From NCBI RefSeq assembly GCF_000150275.1, contig NW_002060944.1, positions 7,306,756 through 7,370,755 on the forward strand: 64,000 nucleotides of DNA, in the 5' to 3' direction. The stretch comes from Trichoplax adhaerens. Its lineage: Eukaryota > Placozoa > Uniplacotomia > Trichoplacea > Trichoplacidae. Below are positions 26,101-36,663 of this stretch, one piece after another. The notes under the pieces are model-generated. The model searched no databases, had not been told where the DNA came from, and worked only from the letters and a program-made list of their open reading frames with translations. Made by a program: the position numbers and the translations under genes. Position 1 is the stretch's first letter. Each line of letters opens with the position of its first letter.

Positions 26101-29100
26101 CACTTAACCGTGCAATCATTGCACCATACTTTGCTGATTCCGATCTTCGAAGGCAAAGCGTATCTCATGTTTACTACCAGCAATACTTAAGCTACCAACA
26201 GACTCCAATATCAGATGAAATTCTCAGGAACGCTACTAATGATGTCAATCGATTTCAACAGCTAATGGCCAACGATACTAATAATGCCTTGTATGGTATA
26301 TTTCGGAAAACGGTGAACAACTTTACGGCAACTCATGTTGTTGTCATTACTTGGTACAAATTGGTCGCTTATCCATATTGGTATTACTGGAATCGCCTTC
26401 CTCGTGAGGTAAGCTCACTCTCTTAAGAATAGCGGGATACAGTAGTTACTTATTAAGGTTTTATCTTTAATAATTTATGAGGTAGTATCACTTTCAATAA
26501 TTAATTATTGATTTTGTGGTCAATTTTGCCTCTTTTAGTTATTTATAGTGCAATAATTGCGGACATGGATAAATTGTAGCGTTTATATTATATATATATA
26601 TATATATATTGTAGTTGCTAATTACCCCTTACGATTTTCTGTATAGTATAACACGTTTCAATTGGTATTGATATCAAATGGAAAGAATCTCTTCAGTTTG
26701 TTTAATTATGAAATTAACGGTTTCAACTGGTGGAAAAGAACCCCATGGATTAGAGCACGTATCGGTTATTCTTATGGATTGGCACCTTATTATTACGAAA
26801 TACCTTGGTCGCAAAGAAGAAATACAAAACTCCTCAGGATTGATCAATATCGAGGCAATACAGGAGAAATTGGCAAATGGGCTTTCCGAGTGGACGATCC
26901 CGATGTCCAACATGTTAATTACGCTACTCAGTGCAGTCGATGGTATAATGCGCAAGCATATTCTATTTACTATCGGCGATCATTACCAGCGTGTCCTTGC
27001 CGAGCAGCACAAGCTATTGCGGATCCCAGATTTAGATACAACCGAAGAACTGGTTGCGCTACATCTCGATTTTCTTTTCCAGGTTGGGGATGGCGGTGGA
27101 CATGGCCGTCGAGGTATAGCAACTTGTGGTCGAGACCGCCAAGGGTAATTGTTTTTCAAAATTGAAGATGGAACAAAGAAGAGCGTACGCTTGCAAATGT
27201 CATTCATTAACTTTTTTAATTTGACTATATCCCAAATTAGGTCTGGCAACGCTGTTGTTATTCTACAAATAGAAATAGGGCAGGCGCATTAATACGTTCC
27301 TATCCGACGGGCAGCTCATTTGTTTATGTTACGCGTTCCCTTCGGCTAGCTGATGAAGAAGCTTATAAAGCATGCTGTAAACTATCGCGTTTATGCAACC
27401 TGTATCAGAATAGAAGACCAATTGATACTTGTAGAAATTACAGGCCACCTCGTTGGTGTAAGTCTACTATTTACTGTACTATATATAGTGAAATATCTTC
27501 TCTCCAGTTGCTCATCAGTTCTTGATATGGATATATCATAGATTAATACGCCTCCAATTCACCTGTCTGTACTTATATTCTTAGAGGCAAATTTAGTTAT
27601 AAAACTGTCCTTTTATCACTGATGTAATTTCTTAAATATATGTTATAGCGTGGATGTGGGGTGATCCACATATTCAAACACTAGATGGTAAATCATATAC
27701 ATTTAATGGCGTTGGAGAGTACACATTGTTAGAATCGGATAACAATTTCTTCACACTTCAAGGACGTACTAGAAGGCCTTACATTACGAATACGACGCAG
27801 TTGGCTAAAGGAAGTGTTTTTTCAGCTTTTGCTATGTCTAAAAATGATTCAGATACTGTTGAAGTAAAGCTAAATGCCATTACTAATACAGTTACAATCA
27901 CTGTAAATAAAAATTCTACCTACAATGATACCCATCTCCTCAATGACACTGTGTTATCGTTCAACAATCTTGAAATATCCAAACAGGACACGAAATATTT
28001 AGTTTCATTTACATCTGGTATAACGGCGGAGATTGAGATAGTAACTAAAACACTGGTCATTTCACTTGTAACTTCTCAATCAATATTTGGAATCACCAAA
28101 GGACTATTAGGAACTTTTAACGGCAATGTAACAGATGATTTCTTGCGTCCTGATGGAACTTACCTCAACATTAATGCTACAGACCGAGAAATTTATCATC
28201 AATTTGGCCAGCTATGTAAGTCCATTAAATATTTAAATCTCATATGCATATCTTTATTTTGCATAAAGGCTTTTCTGCAACCTATTGCAACGATATAATA
28301 TAGTGATTCAATTATTTTGTATTCATGCCTCATCTGGGAAGCTATTTTGCCTCGATCTATATGTAAATTTAACAAATTTTCAAGCCTATTATACTACTGT
28401 ACTATAAGATGCAGATTACCCTTACATTCTAAATCATATAGACTCAATTTGCACATAATAAGGTGGTTTTCGGAGTCTTTTCCATTAGTAACGCTATAAT
28501 GCCCTACAACCTTACTTTCAGCTCTTATATGTAGAACAAATGTCTCTACAATCTAAGTGGGGAAGCAATCAATCTGAATAAGCAACAAGATAGTAAGATT
28601 TAACTTCGTAAAGTAGTCTTCCTCGTACACCTTAGCAATAACGAAAAGTAACTTTACTTACCGATATCCAAGCTCTTTATTAATAGCTACTGTATGAAGA
28701 TTACATACATCCTCTTTAACCACGCCTTAATCCTTTTATGGTAGTTATACAGCATACACATTATCGTTAAATCGAAAATAAAATTGAAACACTCATACAA
28801 TAGTAGTTACTTCGAAAAATTTTCCATGTTTTCCTTTTCTAGATAGGCTCTTCACCTAATTACGTACAGTATTACCTTTTCGCAAATAGCAGGGTCTTGC
28901 TATCAACAACATCAGTATGACTTTAATATACTTCTGGTATTAGAAAATGGTGTAGATATTCAGAATTTTTCAAGGTCCTATTTGGATGTAACTTTTTAGA
29001 GTAATTGGCATTTTATTATGACTATTTGCATTATGTAATGTTATAATCCTGCCTCAAATTGTTATTACCCCTTGATATTTACATGTAGTTCCCTAGGATA

Positions 29101-32100
29101 AAGAATTGTCATCACCTGTTAATTTCAACATGAGTTCTAGTAGTAGACTGAACGTTCTCTTCATAAAAAATTGCGCCTAGTTATTATTATCAGTGATGCT
29201 TATACGGTAATAGCTCATTTATCTCGTTTTAATTGGTCGTCCGACAAGGCAATACGCTACTTGCGGTTTTTTAACGAATTAAATTTTTATGGTATCTCTA
29301 CCTATTTTTAGTATATTCGAAACTTGATGATTTACTGCATATTCTTCTATTATGCATGGTTTTATTCATCCATGCATTAGTTAAAGTTTAGAATCTTTTT
29401 TCACATACTCTTAATCATCAGGCTGTTAATGTTATCTAATAAGCCTCTCAACGTATGCCTTGAAACTAGTTATATTAGATCGATAATGCGATTTAATGTT
29501 GCTTTTTGTCATGCTTTGACTTTAGGGCAAATAAATGCGAGCTCATCATTGTTTAGTTACTCTCCTGGTATGGGAACGGGCAACTACAGCGATCCATCTT
29601 TTATACCAAACTTTTCCAAGGATATTAACGTGATATTCGAAAATAATACAGAGATTCGCGATCAAGCAATTCAATTATGTAAAGGTGACAGCGCTTGTCT
29701 CTTTGACGCTGCGGAAACTCTAAGTATTCCAGTCGCTGTTAGCGGTAAGAACATTTCACAAGCTATTGCGACCACTCAAGCTGATATAAGTAAGTCTTTA
29801 TATGCCAATAGAAGATTTTTAATAATCACTTTTTGTCACTGCAATAAACGATATCAATTCAAATTTACAGTTGTTTTCCCGCCTACAATAACTGGTCAAA
29901 GTATTTTTAATGTTACCTATGGACAGACTTTTACTACAACATTAAATGCTACTGATCCTAATGGCAAGGAAACATTAACGGTGACCTCGGTTAATTTACC
30001 CCTTGGTGCGTCAGTTGACAATCAAACAAATACCTTTACTTGGGATGTTAGTACATACGAGAATTTGTCCTTCGAGTTTGCTGTTACCAATTCCAAAAAT
30101 TTATCAGCTATTTTCAAACCATCTGTTGTTATGTGCTATTGTGCCAATAACGGAACGTGTCAGTACGAGTAAGTTTTTGTGATAATCCCTTGAATAGATT
30201 GAACAATTGTTTCCCTTAATGAAATAACGAATAAATATATCGATTAATTGCGGCATGAATATTGATTACAACAAGATTTAAGAATAAAGAATTATTAGGG
30301 AACGTCTAGTTTTACTGTTTTTAATATTTTTATGGTACCGCAATATCTTGCTACTGCTAATTTGATGACTTTGACATTGACATACGGCTTTATAGCTAAC
30401 GAAAGCATGAAATTAATATTAACGCCTTTTCTTTGCAATTTCCATTCTTGAAGCGTCGAGTTTGTAACTATAAATGATACAGGATATGCTGTATGCCAGT
30501 GTAGCGCAGGATGGGTTGGTACATTTTGTACTGAAAGACTAGATGAATGTGCTGGTAGTCCTTGTTATGAAAATGTGACCTGCACCCTGGTACCGGCGCC
30601 TGGTATCGGATTTACGTGCGGACCATGTCCTGGCGGTTTGCAAGGCGATGGAGAGAAATGTTTCGGTAAGTAAATATATACCGTAAGCTTACCTTTTAAA
30701 TCACCTTATAACTTTTGGTTAATGTATCGTTAGATAATTGACGTAATGAAAATCATGTTAGGTCCTACTGAATTTTTGCTTTGTATATAGCTAACGGCAT
30801 AAATTATATACAACTTCATGCCAGCTAATCTCAGCTATACTTTGCTATGATTTATGTGCTGTACTCATCAAGACATTAATGAATGCGAAACTGGAGACAA
30901 TCTTTGCAACCAGACTTGCATTAATACGGTTGGTAATTATTCATGCCAATGTCAAGCAGGATTTGAACTTGATACAAACAATTTGGACTGTAAAGGTATT
31001 CATCAAGTAATATTTCGGTATCGACCCATCTATTAAATATGCTTATTAGTGTGGTAGTCAGGCTCTCTATGATACTCCAGCTAGCTGTACTAACCTAAAA
31101 TTCGTTGCATAAAACTTTGATGCTCTTTCGGTAAAACTTTAGGACTTAATAATATCTTTTGTTTTAATAGTTTGTATATCTAACTTTCTATCATCTAGAT
31201 ATTGATGAATGTGCCATCACTCAACGCTGTCATCAAATCTGTATCAACGATTATGGTAGTTATAGTTGCGAATGCAGACCAGGATATACATTAAATAGCG
31301 ATAATAAAACATGCTCACGTAAGTTATAGCTTTCGTAAATCGATTAGGTACTTATTTATATGATAAGATTTTTATTTTTTTGCTCTTTAGCCATTGTAAC
31401 ATGCAATTCTACCGCAAGCAATTGCACACAGTTATGCGCTGTAATCAACAATACGATTACTTGTAGTTGCAATCTTGGATATAGCTTAGCCGCAGATCAA
31501 GTCACCTGCATAGGTATCAAAATATGCATGATATTTTAAAGCATAGAGTTTATAACAGTAAGAAAATTAGATCATTTAATTAATCTTTTCTCAACATTCG
31601 TGATGCAAGATGAAAATGAATGTGAGAACAACCCTACAATTTGTGCAGATAATTGTACTAATACAGAAGGTAGCTACTACTGTAGCTGCCGCACTGGCTA
31701 TCAACTTAACACTGATAGGAGAACTTGTCGAGGTAATGAACAGCAATAAGAATATTTTTAGTTCTGACGTTACGTGCAGGTTACGAAAAGATCTGACGTA
31801 ACAAGACACTGCGGTACTGCTTAACATCGAGCATGATGTAATTCTTATCATTTTGATTATTGCTTGGCAATATTTCAGATATCGATGAATGTAGCAATAG
31901 TGGATTATGTCCGAGCAATTCCATCTGTGTTAATAGCCTCGGCTCTTTCAGCTGTGATTGTGTCGAAGGTTTTATTGCTACTGGAGGAATTTGTCAAGGT
32001 AGAATTAGGATTTGGTTAACATTTCGTACCGTCAAATTGACAAATTGCGTATTTCGATAAAATCTTCATGAAATTGATTTGGGCTTCACTTGATTGTAGA

Positions 32101-35100
32101 TATCGATGAATGTATCCGTCCCGATCTTAATCTTTGCAGTCGTAATGCAATATGTGTAAATTTTGCTGGTAGTTACAATTGTTTGTGCGATAGTGGTTTT
32201 CAGGGAAATGGTATCATTTGTGCAGGTTTTAATAACAGTGATTTTATATCTGTTCTAGTTTTTTAACGAAACTGCGAATTGAGCAATGCTTTTTAATTTT
32301 CTTCCGTTACTCTATAAAGATATCAATGAGTGCAATAACGCTAACATATGTGCAAAAGAAACTACTTGTAATAACCTCGTTGGTAGTTACCAATGTATTT
32401 GTAACAACGGATATACTGGAAATGGAACTGTTTGTACCGGTAATTTTATTGCTCGATGTCGATATTATTTTTACTCCATAAAATAGCCTTCATTAAGTTA
32501 ATAGGTTACTGCAAGAGTCTGGTTCTTATCTCTAATTCTAAATTTATCGATGACGGATTTATTAGATATCAATGAATGCGATAATTCGTCAAGTTGCAGA
32601 AAGGAGGAAATTTGTCACAATACTCTGGGTAGCTATTACTGCACTTGTAAAAAAGGCTTTTATACAAAACGAAGCCCAAATGCTACCACAACAAGTTGTC
32701 AAGGTAATTAAAATTTAAAATAGTTGAAAGCGCTAAGCTATTGCTACATTTATGAAGTATATGAAATGTTGAGAAATGCATCTTTTGCAAAGGAACTAAT
32801 TACAATCCCATGATTTCTACAGTAAATTACGGTCAACTTCGATATATTAATTTTGGCATCAATCAGATACTTTTAAGATGAAATATATAATTAGTGAAGA
32901 TAAATACGAAAAATTAGAGGCGTTAATTTCGTTATTTGTTTCGTTTTGTTGTATGTAGCACGAATATCTTAGTTTCACCGTATGTTGTAACATCGAATAT
33001 ATACAGGCATACTTAAAAGTTTTCGGCGCAGGCGCTCATAGTGGACGTATAAACTTAGCATTTTCTGCGATTTTACGTATAATAAAATCATAGGTCTAAT
33101 AAAGTAATCTGTAATCATTAAAACTTTGGCTAAATGTATTTCCTTTTCGCTAATAATTGCAATACTGATAGGGTCACGTGCCCAACTACATTATACTGTT
33201 TGTAGACTTAATAAATCAAAGAAAGTAGAGTGAATTCTGCAATGATATCATATATATTAGGATAGTAATGTAAAGCCACTGAGCGCACTTTTGCATAGGC
33301 TTGAGTATTTACGGATCTTTTCTCGACTTAGAAATCCGGTAAAATTAATAGGATACTAACGATAGTGATAATAATCGCTAATTAGGAATAAAATTATGCT
33401 TAGCATAAGTGCAAGCGCGAATAAATTTGGATTTTTTTATCTCAATACCTAAAACTTAAAATTCCCTTATTAGCTGGCTTATACTACACTGGATTAATCA
33501 TACTTAATGGTACGTTTACAACTGACCTGAACAATCCCCTCAGTCAGGCATATTTATCATTAACATCCGAAGCTTATTCCAAGGTAAAAACTTATGATTA
33601 AATATTACCTTCAAGAGGTCATTTTTACAAATATTAAGCGGTGCTTCATAACTACCATTGACATTTTCAAATCGGTAAATTAATTCTTGATGTTTTGCGT
33701 AGGTGAATGCAGCCTTAATGGTAGACGTTAGAACACAGTATGCGGTTCAGCAAGTCACAATTGTTAATTTGAGGTAAAACTATTTATATGGTCAACTTAG
33801 CTGTATAATTACTATTTTATGATACAAATACTTATCTAAGAATTGTTTTATAGTTAGCAAGTATGTAAGAATTTATAATAAATATCATAACACTTCAAAA
33901 TTTCTCTTACCATTTATCCAGGCTAGGAAACGGAACCATACTTATCGATCTTTCTGTGACGCTATTACAAAATTCTACGTTTGTGACGCTGCAATTATTA
34001 GATGTTATCACTGGTCAGAGCGTCAAGCAAATTCGCAGCTATCCTGTTCAATCAATTATTTTTCAAGGTATTCTATTAAAATGAATTTAAATTAATATAC
34101 AAAATTTATTTTTATCGAAGTTACATAAATTACACATCTATGTGAATCCGTATTAACCGGAGAATATAGAGTTCGATCTATTTTTTTTATAAAGTAGATC
34201 GATAGTTTGTGGATTCTACAGTAACAGGTTTAGACGAATTTTAATTGTCGATTACGAATAACGTGGTTTTCTTCGTACTTTGTACTTCTACAGGATATGT
34301 CTAAGATACTTAATACACTCTATAGTGTAAATGCTTGCATATACTTATATTCACACAGATACGTAATCTGTACTAGGAAAAATAATAGTAAATTCAATCA
34401 GACCACCCTGAGCTTTTATAGTATAGTAGACAATCATTCAATAGTTGTAAAGCATCACGGTAACACCGTTTATCTTCCTTTATTCATATGACATAAAAAT
34501 TTAAGTAATTAAAAATTAATTAAATTTATCAAAACCATAGGTATGTAAATCGTACTCTACGATGTATACCTATCGTCCATAACTCTAACAATCTTGATCG
34601 TACTTCATATGGTATACTGTTCAATAAAGGATAGAATAATCTGCTGGTATATGGCTGTAGTGTATTAAGACATACAGTTTTACACTACATACTATCACTG
34701 TATTGCATACACAAAACTACTGTAATTAGCTGAAATCACTACAATGGTGCTACTCATTTTGCAATAGTAGCTAGTAGATATGAGGCTTACAATAATTTAC
34801 TTCCAATACTAGCGATGGACATGAATACTAAGCTCAACATGACAGTACTTTTGTAAAATAAAAACCAATTTTTCGATTAAAAAAACTGAGCGACGTCGAC
34901 TTAATTATTGGAATAAAAATTCATTTCTATAGATTACAATCAATGCGCTGATCCGCAGGCCAATTCATGTTCCAATCTACAAAACTGCACTCAAAAGCGC
35001 GGCTCATTCGAATGTCATTGTATTTCTGGCTATCAACTAGACTCTCAAACCAATCAATGTCAAGGTAGATAGTTGTGTAGCTTTGAAGCCATTGTCGTAT

Positions 35101-36514
35101 TTATTAACCCTTCTATTATGTTGTAGTACTTATAATGATTATATTACTACTGATTTGTATCATCTTCATTTGGTCGTGAAGATATGTATTAAGGTTTCAC
35201 ATTCGTCTTTTATAAATGTAATATCTAGATATCGACGAATGTTTGAATTCTTCCACCCTTTGTGCAAATAATTCTGCTTGTTTAAACACTGTTGGTGGAT
35301 TTCGGTGTCAGTGTGAAAACGGATATAGTGGTGACGGCATTACAGGATGCACATGTAGGTTCATCTTTTATGGACTTCTTAATGTACACTGTACAGATCT
35401 AATAATCTGTACTAATTGATCCTTATTACAATGGTTTATTATAGTTTCATGTCCGAGAGACCGGTGTCAAAATGGTGGAACTTGTTTCTATTCTAATGGT
35501 ACCTTCCTTTGCAAGTGCGTAACCGCTACAATTTTAACGTTAAGCAATTAGGCGATGGTAACTTACTGCTATTTACTTTGATAGAAGATGAGCATAACGT
35601 AAATTATATTTATTTCAGTTGCTTAACTGGATTCGATGGTCCGTCTTGTGAGAGTACGAATCTGCAATTTAGTAAGTGTTGAGATCATTAAGATCGCAAA
35701 TATCATACTGGAGATAGCGAACTGATATTAAAATTCTTATTATATTGACTTATGATATTAGCTTCTCAAACCATTATCATCGCCATCGGTTCAGCTGGAG
35801 GGATTTTAATATTACTTTTAATGTTAATTGTTATTGGTCTTTGGTATCGTCGTCGGAAAGAGTACGTAAATATAAGCTTTGTAAATATATTAATTTGTAT
35901 ACTAGTTTCAGCGAGAATCATCTTTGTATTTTACTTATGGATTTATTGCCAGTGTATTTGATTTGCGATATACTATCCGTATACAAAGATAAATACAACC
36001 GTAAGATATTTTTCGTAACTATGTAGCTATCTCTATGTCATTTCTCGGTAATCTTATTTAAATATGAGTAGTCCCATACCAATTTTATGTACGAATGACA
36101 ATTAAAAACTCCGTATATGTAGACTTTCGCAATTTTCATAGTTATCTGACCTTGTTTAATATTTGTACTACTGCTAATTCGTGATATTATTTATAATAAT
36201 GAATTACTTTTAATTTTTCCGGTCTTAGCGCAAAATATAAAATAGACCCACCGGATGAGAGCAACGATTTCGACTCTTTTACCGATAGTGAATCAAGCCA
36301 GGAAGAGGTTGCCGTTCCCCTTCGGCAACACAGTCAGAAACCAGAAAGACAAACAGGAAGTATTATAACCCTATTTACAACACAGCCGAGTAAAAGTAGA
36401 CCAACGGATATTAGGACTGTTAGAATATCAGAGATAAATGTCGCGCAAGAACGAGGGAAACCGGAAGAAATAGATGAAGATGATGATAAAGAAGTGATAG
36501 CAAATGTCCTGTAA
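14014..36514 (+). CDS. Gene B: giant MUC4-like membrane mucin with NIDO, AMOP, VWD, SEA and EGF modules
   Basis: Complete gene model of 49 exons, linked by consistent splice phases, about 11.07 kb of coding sequence (roughly 3,690 codons once a one-base excess in exon 17086-17632 is discounted). Order: signal peptide, Ser/Thr-rich mucin region with an eight-copy exon array, atypical EGF, six EGFs, NIDO, AMOP, VWD with its C-terminal extension, Ig/cadherin-like module, EGF, eight EGFs, SEA, EGFs, transmembrane helix and acidic tail. It is predicted to be a type I surface glycoprotein for adhesion or a mucus-like coat. Vertebrate MUC4 has the same NIDO-AMOP-VWD-EGF-TM order. It is a tandem paralogue of gene C; NIDO to transmembrane exon lengths are largely identical. 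Block entries below give exon positions. Confidence 0.9.
14815..15330 (+). repeat. Degenerate tandem repeats in gene B intron 1
   Basis: Four diverged copies of a unit of about 130-145 bases, with a core reading like 'agttacagatcctagagt' then 'cgtttcactacagtaatcgc'. Copies begin near 14822, 14956, 15101 and 15231. They lie wholly in the first intron and show no long open frame. Each carries a 'cactacag' acceptor-like sequence, but no exon follows. Confidence 0.6.
15398..16925 (+). CDS. Gene B N-terminal linker exons
   Basis: Exon 15398-15463 (66 bases, phase 1-1) encodes [20 protein letters not shown] followed by AD. Gene C has a 66-base exon with [20 protein letters not shown] followed by AD in the same place, confirming both. 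Exon 16854-16925 (72 bases, phase 1-1) encodes [20 protein letters not shown] then STQL; I found no gene C counterpart. The intron between them (15464-16853, 1.4 kb) contains nothing recognisable. These exons lead from the signal peptide into the mucin region. Confidence 0.75.
17086..17632 (+). CDS. Gene B Ser/Thr-rich exon with an apparent frameshift
   Basis: Entering in phase 1 at 17086 the frame reads [20 protein letters not shown] and on to a stop at about 17197. From about 17176 the next frame reads [20 protein letters not shown] and stays open to the phase-1 donor at 17632. The exon length is one base more than a multiple of three, unlike every other phase 1-1 exon in these genes. Both halves have the same mucin-like composition. 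A one-base insertion near 17170-17195 (mutation or assembly error) is the simplest explanation. The alternative, a downstream acceptor near 17135, gives a non-mucin leading peptide and lacks a pyrimidine tract. Confidence 0.65.
17958..18799 (+). CDS. Gene B mucin-like exons before the array
   Basis: Three phase 1-1 exons: 17958-18041 ([20 protein letters not shown]...), 18143-18364 ([20 protein letters not shown]...) and 18551-18799. The last is a diverged 249-base version of the array unit (shares [39 protein letters not shown]) and looks like the founder or a decayed edge copy. Composition is dominated by Ser, Thr, Ile and acidic residues, consistent with heavy O-glycosylation. The last two exons end with donors GTTAAA and GTTAGA that place a stop codon directly after the exon. 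Confidence 0.78.
18909..22121 (+). repeat. Eight-copy exon-plus-intron tandem array in gene B (period about 402)
   Basis: Eight exons of exactly 321 bases: 18909-19229, 19311-19631, 19712-20032, 20114-20434, 20515-20835, 20917-21237, 21319-21639, 21721-22041, separated by 80 or 81 base introns, with the first third of a ninth unit fused into the exon starting 22122. Each encodes 107 residues ([20 protein letters not shown] ... [20 protein letters not shown] ... [10 protein letters not shown]). Differences are few: DDIGSI in the 20917 copy, ISSTATS in the 20114 copy, SARDERS in the 19311 copy, IISDNIP in the 21721 copy. Introns are nearly as conserved as exons, so whole units were duplicated or homogenised recently. 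All are phase 1-1, so copy number can change without breaking the frame. Confidence 0.93.
22122..23630 (+). CDS. Gene B large Ser/Thr-rich mucin exon
   Basis: A 1,509-base phase 1-1 exon. It begins like an array unit ([29 protein letters not shown]) and then turns into unique mucin sequence of about 440 residues rich in Ser, Thr, Val and Leu. Near its end lies a three-fold internal 31-residue repeat. The donor is CTG-GTAAAG in phase 1; if not spliced, the frame runs on to a stop at 23684. Gene C has a shorter equivalent (46791-47846). The role is presumably an extended, O-glycosylated stalk. Confidence 0.85.
23210..23488 (+). repeat. Three 93-base in-frame repeats
   Basis: Three consecutive copies (from 23210, 23303 and 23396), each coding [20 protein letters not shown] followed by [11 protein letters not shown] with one or two substitutions. 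They lie inside the large mucin exon, a second, smaller scale of repeat expansion in the same gene. Confidence 0.9.
23784..24190 (+). CDS. Gene B mucin/EGF junction: linker exon and first atypical EGF
   Basis: Exon 23784-23900 (117 bases) encodes [20 protein letters not shown] and ends IVPSTISEG; gene C has an equivalent ending IAPSTTSEG. Exon 24041-24190 (150 bases) encodes [20 protein letters not shown] then [16 protein letters not shown], ending [10 protein letters not shown]. This is an EGF with the spacing of the calcium-binding class but without D-x-D-E-C at the start. Gene C has a close homologue at 48249-48392. Confidence 0.85.
24408..25639 (+). CDS. Gene B EGF array 1 (six calcium-binding EGF exons)
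   Basis: Exons 24408-24530, 24634-24756, 24884-25006, 25089-25208, 25288-25410 and 25514-25639, each one EGF module and each phase 1-1. Each starts D-I-N/D-E-C and carries the C-x-N-x4-[YF]-x-C-x-C hydroxylation-type motif (for example [15 protein letters not shown]), features of calcium-binding EGF. Most contain N-glycosylation sequons. The array forms a rigid stalk between the mucin region and NIDO. Gene C has more than twice as many modules in this position. Confidence 0.93.
25736..26408 (+). CDS. Gene B NIDO domain
   Basis: Exon 25736-25863 (128 bases, phase 1 to 0) encodes [20 protein letters not shown]..., and exon 26031-26408 (378 bases, phase 0-0) encodes [41 protein letters not shown], and [20 protein letters not shown]. 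This is the nidogen-type NIDO pattern (start of strand with Y-P-Y/G, middle A-P-F/Y-x-A-D-x-D, then ITW). The last strand is coded at the start of the next exon ([20 protein letters not shown]). Exon lengths are identical in gene C. NIDO domains occur in nidogen, MUC4, SUSD2 and alpha-tectorin, all extracellular. Confidence 0.93.
26588..26609. repeat. (TA)n tract in intron
   Basis: Short TA dinucleotide run in the intron between the NIDO and AMOP exons; likely length-variable. Confidence 0.8.
26647..27457 (+). CDS. Gene B end of NIDO plus AMOP domain
   Basis: Exon 26647-27144 (498 bases, phase 0-0) finishes NIDO ([37 protein letters not shown]) and begins AMOP with [26 protein letters not shown] and [14 protein letters not shown]. 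Exon 27241-27457 (217 bases) completes [14 protein letters not shown], a Gly-Ser stretch, [19 protein letters not shown] and [11 protein letters not shown]. The cysteine pattern (C-x-x-W, C-P-C, C-C, C-C, C-x-x-Y-x-x-x-R-P, C, ending PP) is typical of AMOP in MUC4 and SUSD2. Lengths are identical in gene C. AMOP is thought to act in adhesion. Confidence 0.93.
27649..28215 (+). CDS. Gene B von Willebrand type D domain
   Basis: A single 567-base exon, phase 1-1, encoding [20 protein letters not shown] at the start (the W-G-D-P-H entry of VWD), then GVGEYTLLE, and near the end [20 protein letters not shown], the VWD G-x-x-G-x-[FY]-N-G-x-x-x-D-D core. GDPH is the sequence where several VWD proteins, including MUC4, are cleaved between Asp and Pro in the secretory pathway. 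It is here in full, so cleavage into two associated chains is possible. Few cysteines are present, as in MUC4-type VWD. Confidence 0.94.
28216..29525 (+). other. Long intron of gene B
   Basis: About 1.3 kb between the VWD exon and its C-terminal extension. No repeat or RNA gene is recognised. The gene C intron at this place is only about 320 bases, so this one has grown or that one has shrunk. Confidence 0.5.
29526..30665 (+). CDS. Gene B VWD extension, Ig/cadherin-like module and EGF
   Basis: Exon 29526-29789 (264 bases) encodes [20 protein letters not shown]..., [16 protein letters not shown], a post-VWD segment also found in MUC4/SUSD2-like proteins. Exon 29871-30168 (298 bases) encodes [52 protein letters not shown], which resembles the putative-Ig (He_PIG) or dystroglycan-type cadherin module, followed by the start of an EGF ([12 protein letters not shown]). 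Exon 30454-30665 (212 bases) finishes that EGF ([15 protein letters not shown]) and adds a second Cys-rich unit ([14 protein letters not shown] ... [15 protein letters not shown]). All three lengths equal those of gene C. Confidence 0.88.
30873..32703 (+). CDS. Gene B EGF array 2 (eight EGF exons)
   Basis: Exons 30873-30995, 31199-31318, 31391-31513, 31610-31732, 31879-31998, 32100-32225, 32320-32439, 32566-32703, each phase 1-1 and one EGF. Most are calcium-binding type (DINEC, DIDEC). The third (starting [12 protein letters not shown]) lacks the calcium-binding start. The order and subtype of each module match one-to-one the eight EGFs of gene C between 56251 and 58255, so this array predates the duplication and has not been expanded, unlike array 1. 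Confidence 0.93.
33474..34067 (+). CDS. Gene B SEA domain (three exons)
   Basis: Exons 33474-33583 (110 bases, phase 1 to 0), 33703-33773 (71 bases, 0 to 2), 33922-34067 (146 bases, 2 to 1). It reads [20 protein letters not shown] then [34 protein letters not shown]; and [20 protein letters not shown], ending YPVQSIIFQ. This is the SEA pattern (LxxNGxF, L-x-N-P-S-x-x-Y, then a strand with G-S-x-V-V). The cleavage site is degenerate here (L-G-N-G-T-I-L-I instead of G-S-[VI]-V-V), so self-cleavage is unlikely, in contrast to gene C. Confidence 0.85.
34933..35671 (+). CDS. Gene B juxtamembrane EGF modules
   Basis: Exon 34933-35064 ([20 protein letters not shown] ... NQCQG) and exon 35229-35354 ([18 protein letters not shown]...) are two EGFs. 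Exons 35445-35514 and 35619-35671 form a third EGF split by a phase-2 intron ([18 protein letters not shown] joined to [18 protein letters not shown], the junction codon being shared). The arrangement matches genes A and C. These modules lie between SEA and the membrane. Confidence 0.88.
35762..35861 (+). CDS. Gene B transmembrane exon
   Basis: A 100-base exon (phase 1 to 2) encoding [20 protein letters not shown] then [14 protein letters not shown]: a single hydrophobic helix with a GSAGG small-residue motif and a basic stop-transfer RRRK. Gene C has an exon of the same length with GIAGG in the same place. It fixes a type I topology with the C terminus in the cytoplasm. Confidence 0.9.
36229..36514 (+). 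CDS. Gene B cytoplasmic tail and stop
   Basis: Last exon, entered in phase 2, 95 codons to TAA at 36512. The tail is acidic at its ends ([32 protein letters not shown]) and basic/Ser-rich in the middle. It carries GSIITLF after a basic stretch, aligned with ESVISLF in the gene C tail, the only clear shared motif of the two tails. No catalytic domain is seen. Confidence 0.85.
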
Positions 36515-36657
36515 GGAGCTAATAGTGAAGCACGTGCAGTGATGGAAGATGATAATCTAGGAAAAACGAAAAATGTGGAAAGTGTTACAATTACAATAGA
36601 GGATAAGGATTAAGGCAATGGGGCCTCAAAATTTTAATGAAACATTAAGACAATACG

Positions 36658-36663
36658 AATAAA
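36658..36663 (+). promoter_or_regulatory. Possible polyadenylation signal of gene B
   Basis: AATAAA about 145 bases after the gene B stop codon. In AT-rich DNA such hexamers arise often by chance, so position is the only support. Confidence 0.3.

Noticed and set aside
26678-27148. 156-residue + strand frame overlapping the AMOP exon
   Set aside because: Shifted frame of exon 26647-27144. The AMOP/NIDO frame has the family motifs and an identical-length homologue in gene C.
28317-28499. Short frame in the intron after the gene B VWD exon
   Set aside because: No phase-compatible splice sites and no counterpart in gene C; ordinary intron sequence.
34297-34491. 64-residue frame in a gene B intron
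   Set aside because: Lies between the SEA and EGF exons, composition typical of AT-rich intron, no homologue in gene C.
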